DNA of 64,000 nucleotides from Arcobacter defluvii (GCF_013201725.1 NZ_CP053835.1:2728001-2792000), one strand, 5' to 3'. Positions 38,474 through 47,368 are shown, counted from the first letter of the stretch. Notes: generated from the letters alone by a model not told the origin. Made by a program: numbers and translations.

Positions 38474-40162
38474 TTATTTTATCTTTGGAATTGATATTTT
38501 AAAAATTGCTCCATTTTCTATATTTTCAGCAATAATAGTACCTCTCATATTCTTTTCTATAATCATTTTTGAAAGATATAAACCTAAACCTGTTCCATTT
38601 TGCGACTCTTTTGAAGATATGTATGGTTCAAATATTTTATCTATTAATTTATTATCAATACCACCTGCATTGTCAATAAATTCAATATATATTAAATCAT
38701 TATCACATTTTAAATTTACAATTATTTTTCTTTTTTCTATATTTTTACTTAAAAATGCATCTACAGAATTATTTATTAAATTCAGAAATACTTGTTTTAT
38801 TTCACTTTCAAAAGATAAAATTAAAAAACAATTTAAATCAAGTTTATGTGAATATTTAATTTCATACTCTATATTTTTATCTTTTAATCTAACTTCTGAT
38901 AATTCAAAAGATTGGCTAACAGCATCTAAAAAATTAAATTCTGTTTTATTTTTAGAAGGTTTGAAAAAGTTTCTAAAATCATTTATTGTTTTTGACATAT
39001 AATTTAACGTATTTTTTATATTTGTAGTTGCAAAATTAAATTGTTCATCATCTAAAATATTCATCTCTTTTTTTATTTCTATTTCTTGAATTAATACAGA
39101 AATTCCATTTAATGGTTGTCTCCATTGATGTGCAATCATCGCAATCATTTCTCCCATTGCTGAAAGTTTTGATTGTTGTAAAATAAATTTTTGTTGACTT
39201 TCTAATTCATCAAATAATTTTTTTGGTATTTTTGCTAAATAATAAGCCAAAATAAATGAGATAATAAATATTACAAAAATTAAAATAATAATTTTGCTAT
39301 TTACAAATTCAAAAAAACTTAGAGCCCAATCTTTTGGAGTAAACCCAATATGTAAAACTTCATTATTTATATTATCAATTAATATATCTTCTAAAATAAA
39401 TTTATCTTTTTCTAATATTGGAGTTTTTTCTAAATCTTTAGTCCATTGAGGTCTATTTTCAAAACTTGAAACTAAAACTTGATTATCTTGGTCAAAAACA
39501 TCAACATTAAAAGTATTTGATTGGATAAGTTCTTGCAAAAATTTATTTGCAAAAATATTTACAATTAAAATTCCACGTCTTTTATTTTTATATACGATGG
39601 GTATAGCAAATCGCCAAACAGGTTTTATAGGTTTCTCTATTTTTCCATTTTCGATATTTAAATTTAGTTTTGAAACATATATCATATTTTGTTCTAAAGC
39701 CATCGTTTCTATGAAATAATCTCTCTTACTTTTATCTTGTAAAGATACTTCTGAAATTATATTTGGAATCTCACCATAAAAGTTTCTATCTATTCTAATC
39801 TTTTCTTTTCCTGTCTCATCTAAATATCTAAGTTGTGTAACCTCTGGTTTATCACTCATTAAAGTATCAAAAAGACTCAATAAATTCTCATGATTTTCTT
39901 CATTTGGATTTGTTAGATATTTAAGAAATATTGTATTTTCATCTAAAGAAATTAAAAATCTTTTATATTGTTCATAAAATTTTGTAATATTCTTTTTCTT
40001 TTGCTCAAATTCAAATTTTGCTTTATCTAGATTTGATAATTTTTGATAATTTGACAATTCTGCAAAAAGAATAAGAAGTATTAAACTAGATAAACTGATT
40101 CCTGCTAAAATGAATAAATAAGTAAATCTACTTAAATAATTAACTCTACTTAAAAATTTCAT
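38474..40162 (-). CDS. Membrane sensor histidine kinase
   Basis: A 562-residue kinase: an N-terminal helix (about 15-35), a long periplasmic sensor region of dCache type (about 40-285, with RYLDETGKEKIRIDRN and WRFAIPIVYKNKRRGILIVNIF), a second helix (about 290-312), a phospho-acceptor box AMIAHQWRQPLNGIS near residue 348, and a C-terminal ATPase with NSVDAF, DNAGGI and GTGLGLYLSK. It overlaps the REC-GGDEF-EAL gene upstream by 4 nt, so the two should be one signalling unit. Confidence 0.92.
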   Translation of the reverse strand: MKFLSRVNYLSRFTYLFILAGISLSSLILLILFAELSNYQKLSNLDKAKFEFEQKKKNITKFYEQYKRFLISLDENTIFLKYLTNPNEENHENLLSLFDTLMSDKPEVTQLRYLDETGKEKIRIDRNFYGEIPNIISEVSLQDKSKRDYFIETMALEQNMIYVSKLNLNIENGKIEKPIKPVWRFAIPIVYKNKRRGILIVNIFANKFLQELIQSNTFNVDVFDQDNQVLVSSFENRPQWTKDLEKTPILEKDKFILEDILIDNINNEVLHIGFTPKDWALSFFEFVNSKIIILIFVIFIISFILAYYLAKIPKKLFDELESQQKFILQQSKLSAMGEMIAMIAHQWRQPLNGISVLIQEIEIKKEMNILDDEQFNFATTNIKNTLNYMSKTINDFRNFFKPSKNKTEFNFLDAVSQSFELSEVRLKDKNIEYEIKYSHKLDLNCFLILSFESEIKQVFLNLINNSVDAFLSKNIEKRKIIVNLKCDNDLIYIEFIDNAGGIDNKLIDKIFEPYISSKESQNGTGLGLYLSKMIIEKNMRGTIIAENIENGAIFKISIPKIK

Positions 40163-42162
40163 TTTTTCTCTTTTAATAATTCATCTAAAGATTTTGCTTC
40201 ACTAAAATAGTAACCTTGGAAATAATCAACTCCTAAATTTTTCAAAATATTAAAAGTTTTTTCATCTTCAACAAATTCTGCAACAACTTTTATATCACAT
40301 TTTTTACAAAAAGTAATAATTGATTCAATTAAAATAAAACCTCTATATTCACCAACTTTCTTTACCAAAGAACCATCTAATTTTATTTTATCAATAGGCA
40401 AAGATAGAAAATATTCATAATTAGAATATCCACTACCAAAATCATCAATTGCAATTCTTGCACCATAACTTTTCATTAATGTACAAAATTTTATAGTTTT
40501 TTCCATATCAATTAAACCTTCACTTTCTAAAAGTTCAATAGTTATAACTGATTTGTGTTCTTTTAATATTTTTTCTAAATAATCAATAATTTCTGGATTT
40601 ATAATATCTTCATAAGAAAGATTTATTGAAATTTCTTTATGTAAAAGTGATTCTCCTTCCATAGCTTTTTTAATAATAATCTTTGTAAATTTTGTATAAT
40701 TTTTGGAATGTTGAATATTATTTAAAAAAGAATAAGGTGTTAAAACTTTTTTTTCAAAACTATCATATATTCTTGCAAGAGCTTCGTATTTTATTATATT
40801 TTTATCTTTATCAACTATTGCTTGAAAATAAGTGATAATTTCATCATTTAAAAATGCATTTTTTATCTTTTTTTCAAGTTCAATATTTTTTTGAAAAGCT
40901 TCTCTGGAATCAGTAACATTTGAAAAATCAATATAGTTTAATTTTCTATCTTGAGCCACATCTTTAGCTATTAAAGCTTCTGTTAAAATGTCAAATTGTT
41001 CAAAATAAGCTCCACCAAAAGTAAACGATAAATCTAAATTTATCGTTTCATCTATCAAAAATGTTGAAGATTCTAAAAAACTCAATAATTCATTTGAAAG
41101 TTTTGCTAAATCTTGTTCTTTAATTTTTATTGAAGATTTTAGTAAAATTGCAAATTTATCACTATCTAATTTGAATAAATGTAAATTTTGTCTTTTATTT
41201 AATTTTATAAATTCTTCTAATTTAGAAGAGATATCTCTTAAAATCTTATCTCCAACTTCATAACCATACATTTTAATATATCTTCCAAAATTATCAATAT
41301 CTATAATAATTAAAGAATTTAGAGAATCTTTACTCTCATTTATATTTTTAATTAAAGAAGATCTATTTTGAAGTTTAGTAATTGGTTCAAGATATAATGA
41401 ATTTATTATCTCTTCTTTTTCTCTTACAACTAAACTTATATCTTTAAATATAAAACTAATTGAACTAATTTCATCATAATCAAATTCTAAAGCAAAAGCA
41501 GTCAAATTTACAATATATATTTTATTTTGAAAATTTATATTTATTGTTTTATTGTAAACTTCATACTTATTTACAAATTCATAAATTATTTTTAAATCTT
41601 TTTCATCTATTAAAGAAGAAATATGTTCTATTTTATATTTTGAAATTTGATCGCTTAAATCAGAGAATAAATCAAAATTTATATCTTTAATTAAACCATC
41701 TTTAGTTGTACTTATTATTAGATTGCTTTTACTAATAGCTTCTTTAAAATGTTCAATTTGAATTTTTTTTCTTTCTAGTTCCCGTTTTGTTTCTACTCTT
41801 TGAGAAATTTTTGAAACTGTCTGTAATAATTTTCGTAAATCTATAGGTTTTTCTATAAAACTCTCTATACTTAATTCTATAGCTTTTTTTAAATAATCTA
41901 TTTCGTTAAAAGCTGTTGTAATTATTACAGGAATATCTAAATCTTTCTGCCTTAATTTTTCTACTAAATTTATACCATTTAGTTTTGGCATTCTAATATC
42001 AGTAATAATTATATCAATTGGATTTTTTTCTATGATACCTAAAGCTTCTTCACCATCATATGCTGTAAATATTTTTTGATTTAAAAGTTGTAAAGTCCTA
42101 GAAACAGAATCAGCCACTATTTTGTCATCTTCTATGTATAAGATATATATTTTTTCTGACAT
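40159..42162 (-). CDS. Response regulator with degenerate GGDEF and EAL domain
   Basis: A 667-residue protein. REC domain at about 3-118 with the phospho-aspartate in IIITDIRMPKLNG and the K in IEKPID. A PAS-like middle follows (about 140-250). A GGDEF domain (about 265-400) has lost the signature: LDSDKFAIL replaces GGDEF. The C-terminal EAL domain keeps YEALARI, IDDFGSGYSNYEYF and KLDGSLV, so it is probably an active c-di-GMP phosphodiesterase. The histidine kinase follows with 4-nt overlap and is the likely partner. Confidence 0.9.
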   Translation of the reverse strand: MSEKIYILYIEDDKIVADSVSRTLQLLNQKIFTAYDGEEALGIIEKNPIDIIITDIRMPKLNGINLVEKLRQKDLDIPVIITTAFNEIDYLKKAIELSIESFIEKPIDLRKLLQTVSKISQRVETKRELERKKIQIEHFKEAISKSNLIISTTKDGLIKDINFDLFSDLSDQISKYKIEHISSLIDEKDLKIIYEFVNKYEVYNKTININFQNKIYIVNLTAFALEFDYDEISSISFIFKDISLVVREKEEIINSLYLEPITKLQNRSSLIKNINESKDSLNSLIIIDIDNFGRYIKMYGYEVGDKILRDISSKLEEFIKLNKRQNLHLFKLDSDKFAILLKSSIKIKEQDLAKLSNELLSFLESSTFLIDETINLDLSFTFGGAYFEQFDILTEALIAKDVAQDRKLNYIDFSNVTDSREAFQKNIELEKKIKNAFLNDEIITYFQAIVDKDKNIIKYEALARIYDSFEKKVLTPYSFLNNIQHSKNYTKFTKIIIKKAMEGESLLHKEISINLSYEDIINPEIIDYLEKILKEHKSVITIELLESEGLIDMEKTIKFCTLMKSYGARIAIDDFGSGYSNYEYFLSLPIDKIKLDGSLVKKVGEYRGFILIESIITFCKKCDIKVVAEFVEDEKTFNILKNLGVDYFQGYYFSEAKSLDELLKEKK

Positions 42163-42268
42163 TTGAGATTCCTAAAATTAAAGAATTTATTTTAGATTAT
42201 ATGTTAATTGAAATAATAATAGTATAAAAGAAAAATTATTTTTAAATAATTTACGGAAGAATTTTAAG

Positions 42269-42344
42269 TGGAGGAGGTAGTCGGACTCGAACCAACGCAT
42301 GTCGGATTTGCAATCCGAGGCATTACCAGCTTTGCTATACCTCC
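42269..42344 (-). tRNA. tRNA-Cys (GCA)
   Basis: A 76-nt cloverleaf with acceptor ggaggta pairing tacctcc, an encoded CCA end at 42271-42269, discriminator U, and anticodon loop with GCA. The U73 discriminator fits cysteine. It lies just outside the left end of the integrated element. Before integration it would have followed tRNA-Ser in a Leu-Ser-Cys cluster. Confidence 0.95.
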
Positions 42345-42362
42345 AACAAAATATTGGATAAG

Positions 42363-42497
42363 TTAAATCAAATAATGATAAAAAGTTAAATGATTTAATT
42401 TTAAAAAATGGCAGAGAGCAAGGGATTTTCTTTGTAATTCCTCAACAATCCCTAAAATAAGGGTTTCTCTATCATTGGCAGATAATGAAAGTATCAT
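42363..42497 (-). pseudogene. Int(N): start and first 24 codons of the integrase, stranded at attL
   Basis: On the minus strand an ATG at 42497 follows AAGGATTATTT, a good ribosome binding site at 7-nt spacing. The frame reads MILSLSANDRETLILG... and enters the 22-bp att core as SLALCH, then runs 14 codons into host DNA and stops at 42363 (44 residues in all). The same SLALCH phrase, in the same frame, opens the integrase body at 49893. In the excised circle the two halves join into one gene. In the integrated state this is a severed N-terminus. Confidence 0.8.
42406..42427 (+). repeat. attL core (22-bp copy of the tRNA-Ser 3' end)
   Basis: The plus strand reads aaatggcagagagcaa followed by gggatt, identical over 22 bp to 49872-49893, where it is the 3' end of tRNA-Ser. 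Only this piece of the tRNA is present here; the flanks differ. It marks the left junction of the integrated element. Confidence 0.9.
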
Positions 42498-42519
42498 AAA
42501 TAATCCTTAAAGTATCATA
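42490..42519 (+). repeat. Left pair of putative integrase arm sites
   Basis: agtatcata occurs at 42490-42498 and 42511-42519, 21 bp apart (two helical turns), within a 12-bp repeat aaagtatcataa. A matching pair with the same 21-bp spacing lies near the right end. The left pair is 62 bp inside the core and overlaps the start codon and ribosome binding site of the integrase N-terminal fragment. Confidence 0.7.
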
Positions 42520-42595
42520 ACCAGTGTTGGAATTATAGCACCAAAAACTTAAATTGCACTTATCTAGAATTATTCACTTAAAAGAAAGCTTTTAT

Positions 42596-43384
42596 TTAAT
42601 GTGTTTTAAAAACTTTCCATGCAGATATTAGTAATATTACACCTAATAAAATTGATATATATTGTGAATTTATATAGTTTAGTAATAATGAACCTATAAA
42701 TACACCTATAAAAGAGCCTACAATCATAAATGTTAAAAATCTTTTTTCATTCATAATTTGATTAAATTGTTCACTTTTAGAATATCTAAAAAATGCCATT
42801 AACATTGTTGGTAAACTAATACATAAGGAAATACTTCCAGCTAATTTTGGGTCTAATCCAAATAATAAAATTAAAGTTGGAATAATAAATTCTCCACCAG
42901 CAACACCTAACACAGCAGCAATTATACCAATCAAAATTCCAGCTATAATGCCGACTACAAATAATAAAATTTGATTTTCAAAAAGAGGAGTTCCTCCAAC
43001 TAAATAATTATGCCCCAATAACATTGATAATGCCAAAGTAATAAGCATAACAAGTATTATTTTATTTAAAAGATTTTGATTAATTCTCATTGCATAATTA
43101 GCACCAATATAAGCACCAAATAGGCTACCTATTAAAATATTCATAATAATAAAGGAATGAGGAATAATCTCTTCAAATCCAATAGTATTACTTCTAAAAA
43201 ATATTGAAAATATAACAACCACTAAAGATACAATTTTATTAATTATAATTGCACTTAATGTTGTGAATCCAAAAAATCCAACTAAAATTGGAAGTCTAAA
43301 TTCAGCTCCACCTAATCCAATTAATCCACCTAATGTTGCAACACTTCCACCAGTTAGGAAAGAATATAAATTCTTATTTTTCAT
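42596..43384 (-). CDS. TauE/SafE (TSUP) family permease, element cargo
   Basis: A 262-residue membrane protein with about eight helices in two halves. GGLIGLGGAEFRLPIL near residue 18 and AAVLGVAGGEFIIPTLILLFG near residue 156 are the paired signature loops of the TSUP family, which export sulfite, taurine-derived sulfonates or other sulfur anions. The substrate here is unknown. It lies inside the integrated element, between the left att core and the relaxase, so it is the likely accessory trait. An inverted repeat covers its promoter region. Confidence 0.88.
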   Translation of the reverse strand: MKNKNLYSFLTGGSVATLGGLIGLGGAEFRLPILVGFFGFTTLSAIIINKIVSLVVVIFSIFFRSNTIGFEEIIPHSFIIMNILIGSLFGAYIGANYAMRINQNLLNKIILVMLITLALSMLLGHNYLVGGTPLFENQILLFVVGIIAGILIGIIAAVLGVAGGEFIIPTLILLFGLDPKLAGSISLCISLPTMLMAFFRYSKSEQFNQIMNEKRFLTFMIVGSFIGVFIGSLLLNYINSQYISILLGVILLISAWKVFKTH

Positions 43385-43422
43385 TATTTACCTTTAAATA
43401 TATAGTAATTCTATTGTATGCA

Positions 43423-43453
43423 ATATTTATACCTTATTATAAAGTATAAATAT
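43423..43453. promoter_or_regulatory. Inverted repeat upstream of the TSUP gene
   Basis: atatttatac at 43423-43432 pairs with gtataaatat at 43444-43453, 11 bp apart. It begins 39 bp before the TSUP start. On the minus strand a TATAAT lies in the spacer, as if the -10 box were framed by an operator. No regulator gene is adjacent. Confidence 0.5.
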
Positions 43454-43529
43454 ATAAAAAAACGATAACAACTTCCTAAATTATTAAAGGAGCTTATCTT
43501 TTTTCTTTTCGTGTTTAGAGTCCCACTAC

Positions 43530-43589
43530 GACCTGAAGGTCTTTCTACTTGCAGTAGAAGTGGTTTAAGGGTTAAAACCCTTAAAAACC
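43530..43589. other. Cluster of hairpins after the relaxase gene
   Basis: Three inverted repeats stand close together in an unusually G/C-rich patch: gacc/ggtc at 43530-43541, ctact/agtag around 43545-43557, and a 10-bp stem tttaagggtt/aacccttaaa at 43564-43585. On the minus strand they follow the relaxase stop. They could be a compound terminator or a structured origin (oriT or replication origin); the sequence alone does not decide. Confidence 0.5.
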
Positions 43590-43599
43590 CAAAAGAATG

Positions 43600-44958
43600 C
43601 TAAGCTCTCGAAAAGTTAAAAGGTAAGTTGTTATCTTTATCTTCTATTTTCCCAAAATTTTCAAAATTTTTATTAAGATTGTTTTGTAAAATAAAATCTT
43701 TGTATTTGTTATTTTCTTGTTCTATTTCTATAAATTTTGTCTTAAAATCTCCAAAATTCTTTACAAAATTCTCTTGTTGTTCTTTCAAAATTTTGTTTTC
43801 TTTTTCCAATTTTCGATTATCGTTGTCTAATGTTTCAATTACTTTTACAAGTTTTGTTTTATCATTCATTAATTCTTTTTCAAAATTTTTTATGTTGTTA
43901 TAATCCATATTTTGAATGTCGATTTTTTTCATTTTTTCAAATTCAGAAATCAAATCTTTGAAAAGTTCATTTATATTTTCAACTTTAGTAATAGTTTCTT
44001 TTTTTAAAATTCCAAACTCTTCTTTTTTTAAATGTTTTTGTAAAACACTTTTTAAATTACTACTTATAAAACCTCTTTGTTCTTTGTCGTTTTCAAACTC
44101 AATTTTGTTTTTGTCGGCCCTTTCTTTTTCCTCTTGTCTAGCAACATTTAACAAATTTGTTAATTGTTCAAATTCGAACGAATCTCTTTCAAAATTTTGT
44201 CTTAAGTCTTTAATGTCATTTTTTACACTTTTAGCAAGATAATATTCTTCTTTTCTTCTTTTTTGTAATTGTTCCAATTCGATTTTTTGTTTTTGTAAAG
44301 CAAATTCTAATGTTTCCAAATGTTCTTTTTTAGTTATGTTTTTACTAATTCCTCTTTGAAAATCCAATTCAACTTGTTGAAAAGAAATCGCTGCTAAATC
44401 TTGCAAATCTCTAAAATCTTGTTTTGTAAAACTACCCAAGATTGATTTTTCTTTTTCCAGATGATAATTATATGCGATAATATGGTAGTGCAAATTTTTT
44501 TTTGCCTCATTTCCCTCATAGTGCCCCTCATCAAAATGCTCAGAATACATTAAAGTTTTTATTCCATAATTTTCGTTTAAATTCTCAATAAATTTTTCGA
44601 TACCTGTACTTAAATCTATATCATTATCAAGATAATAATTCGATTGTTCTTCAGACAAAGCAACTACAAATTCAATTAAATGATTTTGAAGATAATCTCC
44701 AGAATTTTCTCTTTTACTTATTAGTTGTTGTCTTTGTTCTTCTAATTTATCCAAGTTCTCTTTCACTTGATTAAAACTCTCTAAATTGATGAATTCATCA
44801 CCAATTAAGATTTTTGACCTATTCCCTAGACTATCCTCTTTATTTAATAAATAATCTATCTCTTGACCTTTTTTCAATCTATTTACATTATGCTCATAAA
44901 TTAATTCCAAAAAATTTTTATTAACACCTCGAGAGGTTACAGAACTATAATTTCTCAT
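43600..44958 (-). CDS. Pre/Mob-like relaxase with coiled-coil tail
   Basis: A 452-residue protein. The N-terminal part ends in SEHFDEGHYEGNEAKKNLHYHIIAYNYH (histidines at about 141, 157 and 159), which matches the HxDE...PHxH metal site of MobV-type plasmid mobilization relaxases in a diverged form. Residues about 195-430 are long charged coiled coils. The relaxase would nick one strand at oriT for transfer. It is the last of four overlapping genes (44955-45735) with a ribbon-helix-helix protein first, as in mobilization operons. Confidence 0.65.
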   Translation of the reverse strand: MRNYSSVTSRGVNKNFLELIYEHNVNRLKKGQEIDYLLNKEDSLGNRSKILIGDEFINLESFNQVKENLDKLEEQRQQLISKRENSGDYLQNHLIEFVVALSEEQSNYYLDNDIDLSTGIEKFIENLNENYGIKTLMYSEHFDEGHYEGNEAKKNLHYHIIAYNYHLEKEKSILGSFTKQDFRDLQDLAAISFQQVELDFQRGISKNITKKEHLETLEFALQKQKIELEQLQKRRKEEYYLAKSVKNDIKDLRQNFERDSFEFEQLTNLLNVARQEEKERADKNKIEFENDKEQRGFISSNLKSVLQKHLKKEEFGILKKETITKVENINELFKDLISEFEKMKKIDIQNMDYNNIKNFEKELMNDKTKLVKVIETLDNDNRKLEKENKILKEQQENFVKNFGDFKTKFIEIEQENNKYKDFILQNNLNKNFENFGKIEDKDNNLPFNFSRA

Positions 44959-45305
44959 CTATCAAATCCAAAAGTTTCTTCTTCTATTTCCAAACTTTTT
45001 ACATTGTCATAAGACAATTTTTTCATTTTTTCAATTTGATTTTTAAAGTCGTTTAAATTAATTTCTTCAGCAACTTCAACAACTCTTGTTGTTTCTTCTT
45101 CTTCGATAATTTCGACTTTTTTTCTTCCATTTTTTGTAAATTTAGATTTATCTTCTTTAACTTCTTTTAAAGTTTGTTCAAATGCAGCCAATTCTTTTTT
45201 TAAATGATTGTATAACTTATCAATTTTATTTTGTACTTTTCCAATTTCAACCAAATGACCTTTAAATTCGTCATTAAGTTGTTTTAATGTTTTAAACTTT
45301 TCCAT
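44955..45305 (-). CDS. Coiled-coil accessory protein of the mob operon
   Basis: A 116-residue, highly charged helical protein (KTLKQLNDEFKGHLVEIGKVQNKIDKLYNHLKKEL at the start, EEEETTRVVEVAEEIN later). It overlaps the relaxase by 4 nt and abuts the gene upstream. No family is recognised. The position suggests a relaxase helper of MobC type, but that is inference. Confidence 0.5.
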   Translation of the reverse strand: MEKFKTLKQLNDEFKGHLVEIGKVQNKIDKLYNHLKKELAAFEQTLKEVKEDKSKFTKNGRKKVEIIEEEETTRVVEVAEEINLNDFKNQIEKMKKLSYDNVKSLEIEEETFGFDR

Positions 45306-45550
45306 TAGTAAAACTCCTTGAAATCTTGGTTTTCTTGTTGTTTTTGTTTGTTAAGTTGTTTTTCTATTTCCAGAATAATTTTCTCATTTTCGATATTTTG
45401 AGATTTTTTTCTATCTTGATAATCTTCGAAATCTTCTTTATCTTTTTTTAAAAGTTCTTTTGCTTTTGCCAATAAAATTTTTTGTACTTCTTCTCTATTT
45501 TTTCCATTTTTTAACATTGTGTAAATTTCTAATAAAATTGATACTATCAT
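45305..45550 (-). CDS. Small charged protein of the mob operon
   Basis: An 81-residue protein with a short hydrophobic start (MIVSILLEIYTML) and a Lys/Glu-rich helical rest (KAKELLKKDKEDFEDYQDRKKSQ). It touches the downstream gene by one base and overlaps the ribbon-helix-helix gene by 4 nt. Function not recognised. Confidence 0.5.
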   Translation of the reverse strand: MIVSILLEIYTMLKNGKNREEVQKILLAKAKELLKKDKEDFEDYQDRKKSQNIENEKIILEIEKQLNKQKQQENQDFKEFY

Positions 45551-45735
45551 TTAACACCACCTTCAAAATTTTCAATTCTCAACATTTTCATTTTTTGTTT
45601 TAAAGTTAAACTTTCATAATGTTTTTTAACTATTTCATTAACTAAATTTGATTTATTTCTACACTCAATTTTAGATAACTGCTCCAAAAAGTTTACGACA
45701 CTTAATTCTAAATTCACACTTATAACTTTTCTCAT
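45547..45735 (-). CDS. Ribbon-helix-helix DNA-binding protein
   Basis: A 62-residue protein. KVISVNLELSVVNFLEQLSKIECRNKSNLVNEIVKKHYES has the strand, helix, turn, helix layout of the CopG/MetJ/Arc family. First in the mob operon, it may bind oriT or the operon's own promoter in the gap upstream, like the accessory proteins of plasmid relaxases. Confidence 0.65.
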   Translation of the reverse strand: MRKVISVNLELSVVNFLEQLSKIECRNKSNLVNEIVKKHYESLTLKQKMKMLRIENFEGGVK

Positions 45736-46003
45736 TTTAGACCTTTATTTTTTTAGTGTTGATTTTTTAAACTTTATGTTAAAGATAACCAACAAACTTT
45801 ATAATTTATGGAATGATAAGAACGACTTTGATACTTTATAAGGAGTATATGTTGTTGTATTCTATTTATAGAAACGACAAGATAGACGAGTTAGAAATAT
45901 TAAAGCAACGATGAATTATCATTATTTAATTTGGGAATAAGTTTTTAATCTTTTTCCTATATCATTTAATTATAATAAGAAATTTTATTTTTATTAATTT
46001 TTA
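45736..46003. other. Gap between the mob operon and the replication gene
   Basis: A 268-bp region that should hold the mob promoter and perhaps oriT. It has a plus-strand mini-ORF at 45849-45914 (21 residues, MLLYSIYRNDKI...) with AGGAG just upstream. aacgac occurs twice, in aagaacgac near 45828 and gaaacgac near 45871. No clear nic-site consensus was recognised. Confidence 0.4.
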
Positions 46004-47362
46004 TTAACTTTTGATAGGAAATTTTCTCTTTTCTTTAATTTCCCAACAAAAAGTTTTTAATTTGTTCTCTTTTTTAGTTAAATTTGTAACCAAATATTCT
46101 TCTTTGTCATATTTCAAAAGTGTTGTTGTGTCTATATGTTCAAAAATTTTTAAATCAATAACTCTATAAGAGCTAACATTTTTCACGCAGTTATGTAATG
46201 TAAATTCTAAATCTTTGAAAAATGTTTTGAAGTTAAAATCATCAATAAAATTTTTTACATAAAATTCATTAATAACTTTTAAAAATTTTCTATTTGTTCC
46301 AAATCGATTAAATGTAAATAAATCAAATTTACCTGTATTCAAAAAGCAATTATCAAAATCGTTTTTCTTAGCACACTTCCAAAAATCATTTTTTAAATAA
46401 TCAACATAATCTTTTACTAAGTCTAACTCTTTTTTGTCTTTCGTTTGTACTCTCTCTTTTTTTACTTCAATCGAATATTTTGGACTTTCTACAATATGAT
46501 TTTTGATTTTTACTTCTTTAGTCGTTTTGCATTTTGTTGTTATTTTAATATTACATTCGTTCAAAATCTTAACAATAGGATTTTCTTTCAAATCTTTAGT
46601 TATTGATGTGTTATTCTTAATTTTTTTATATAAAAATCTCTCTAATCCATTAAGAATAGAACAAGTAAAAATTCTAATTTTATGAGATTTTTTCCAACCA
46701 TTAAAAACCCTAAATTTCTCACAATCTTCCACATTTGTATTTTTTCTAATGTATTTCAAAAGATAAGAACTAGAACGACTTAAATCTTTTATTTCTTCGA
46801 TTTCGAAAGATTTTCCCAGAGAATTTTTCTTAATTGTGTTTTTAATATGTTGAATTAAATTCTCTTTAAATTCACTTTTTACATATAGAATACTATGAAG
46901 ATGAGGAGTAAAATTTTTATGAGGTTCGAATACTTTTGAATAATATACTTTTTTAAATTCTCTATTAACTCTAAAATTTTTGTAAATATCTCTAAAACTT
47001 GAATTTAATAATTTGTATCCAGATTCGATTGTATTATTTTCGTCAAATTTAGGATTATATCTCTTAGTCGTTTTACTAAATTTGTGATAACTACTTGGTA
47101 AAGTTAATGTTAAAAATAGAGTTGAATATCCTTTTTCTTCGATGATTTTATTTTCCAAAATCTTTTGATTGTACATAAACCAATAATAATCATCTTTTCT
47201 AAATTTAGCTTCGTTATGTTCAAAACTAATTAAATCTTTTTGACCCATTTTTTCAACAATTAGAAAATTATTAAGAAAACGATTTATATCAATTTCTTTT
47301 TTAATAGAAAAATTTTTATATTCAATATTTTTAGTTTTTACATATCTCTCAAATTTAGTCAT
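46004..47362 (-). CDS. GPA-type HUH replication initiator
   Basis: The ATG at 47362 with AAGG six bases upstream is chosen. The 452-residue protein has rolling-circle motif 1 as FLTLTLPSSYH (about 83-93), the HUH motif as EPHKNFTPHLHSILYV (HLH near residue 155), and a two-tyrosine motif 3 as SYLLKYIRK. Y-x-x-K-Y is the phage phiX174 gpA and P2 gpA layout. It would nick its origin and start single-strand replication. The presence of two HUH proteins (this and the relaxase) separates replication and transfer roles. Confidence 0.8.
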   Translation of the reverse strand: MTKFERYVKTKNIEYKNFSIKKEIDINRFLNNFLIVEKMGQKDLISFEHNEAKFRKDDYYWFMYNQKILENKIIEEKGYSTLFLTLTLPSSYHKFSKTTKRYNPKFDENNTIESGYKLLNSSFRDIYKNFRVNREFKKVYYSKVFEPHKNFTPHLHSILYVKSEFKENLIQHIKNTIKKNSLGKSFEIEEIKDLSRSSSYLLKYIRKNTNVEDCEKFRVFNGWKKSHKIRIFTCSILNGLERFLYKKIKNNTSITKDLKENPIVKILNECNIKITTKCKTTKEVKIKNHIVESPKYSIEVKKERVQTKDKKELDLVKDYVDYLKNDFWKCAKKNDFDNCFLNTGKFDLFTFNRFGTNRKFLKVINEFYVKNFIDDFNFKTFFKDLEFTLHNCVKNVSSYRVIDLKIFEHIDTTTLLKYDKEEYLVTNLTKKENKLKTFCWEIKEKRKFPIKS

Positions 47363-47368
47363 CAACAA

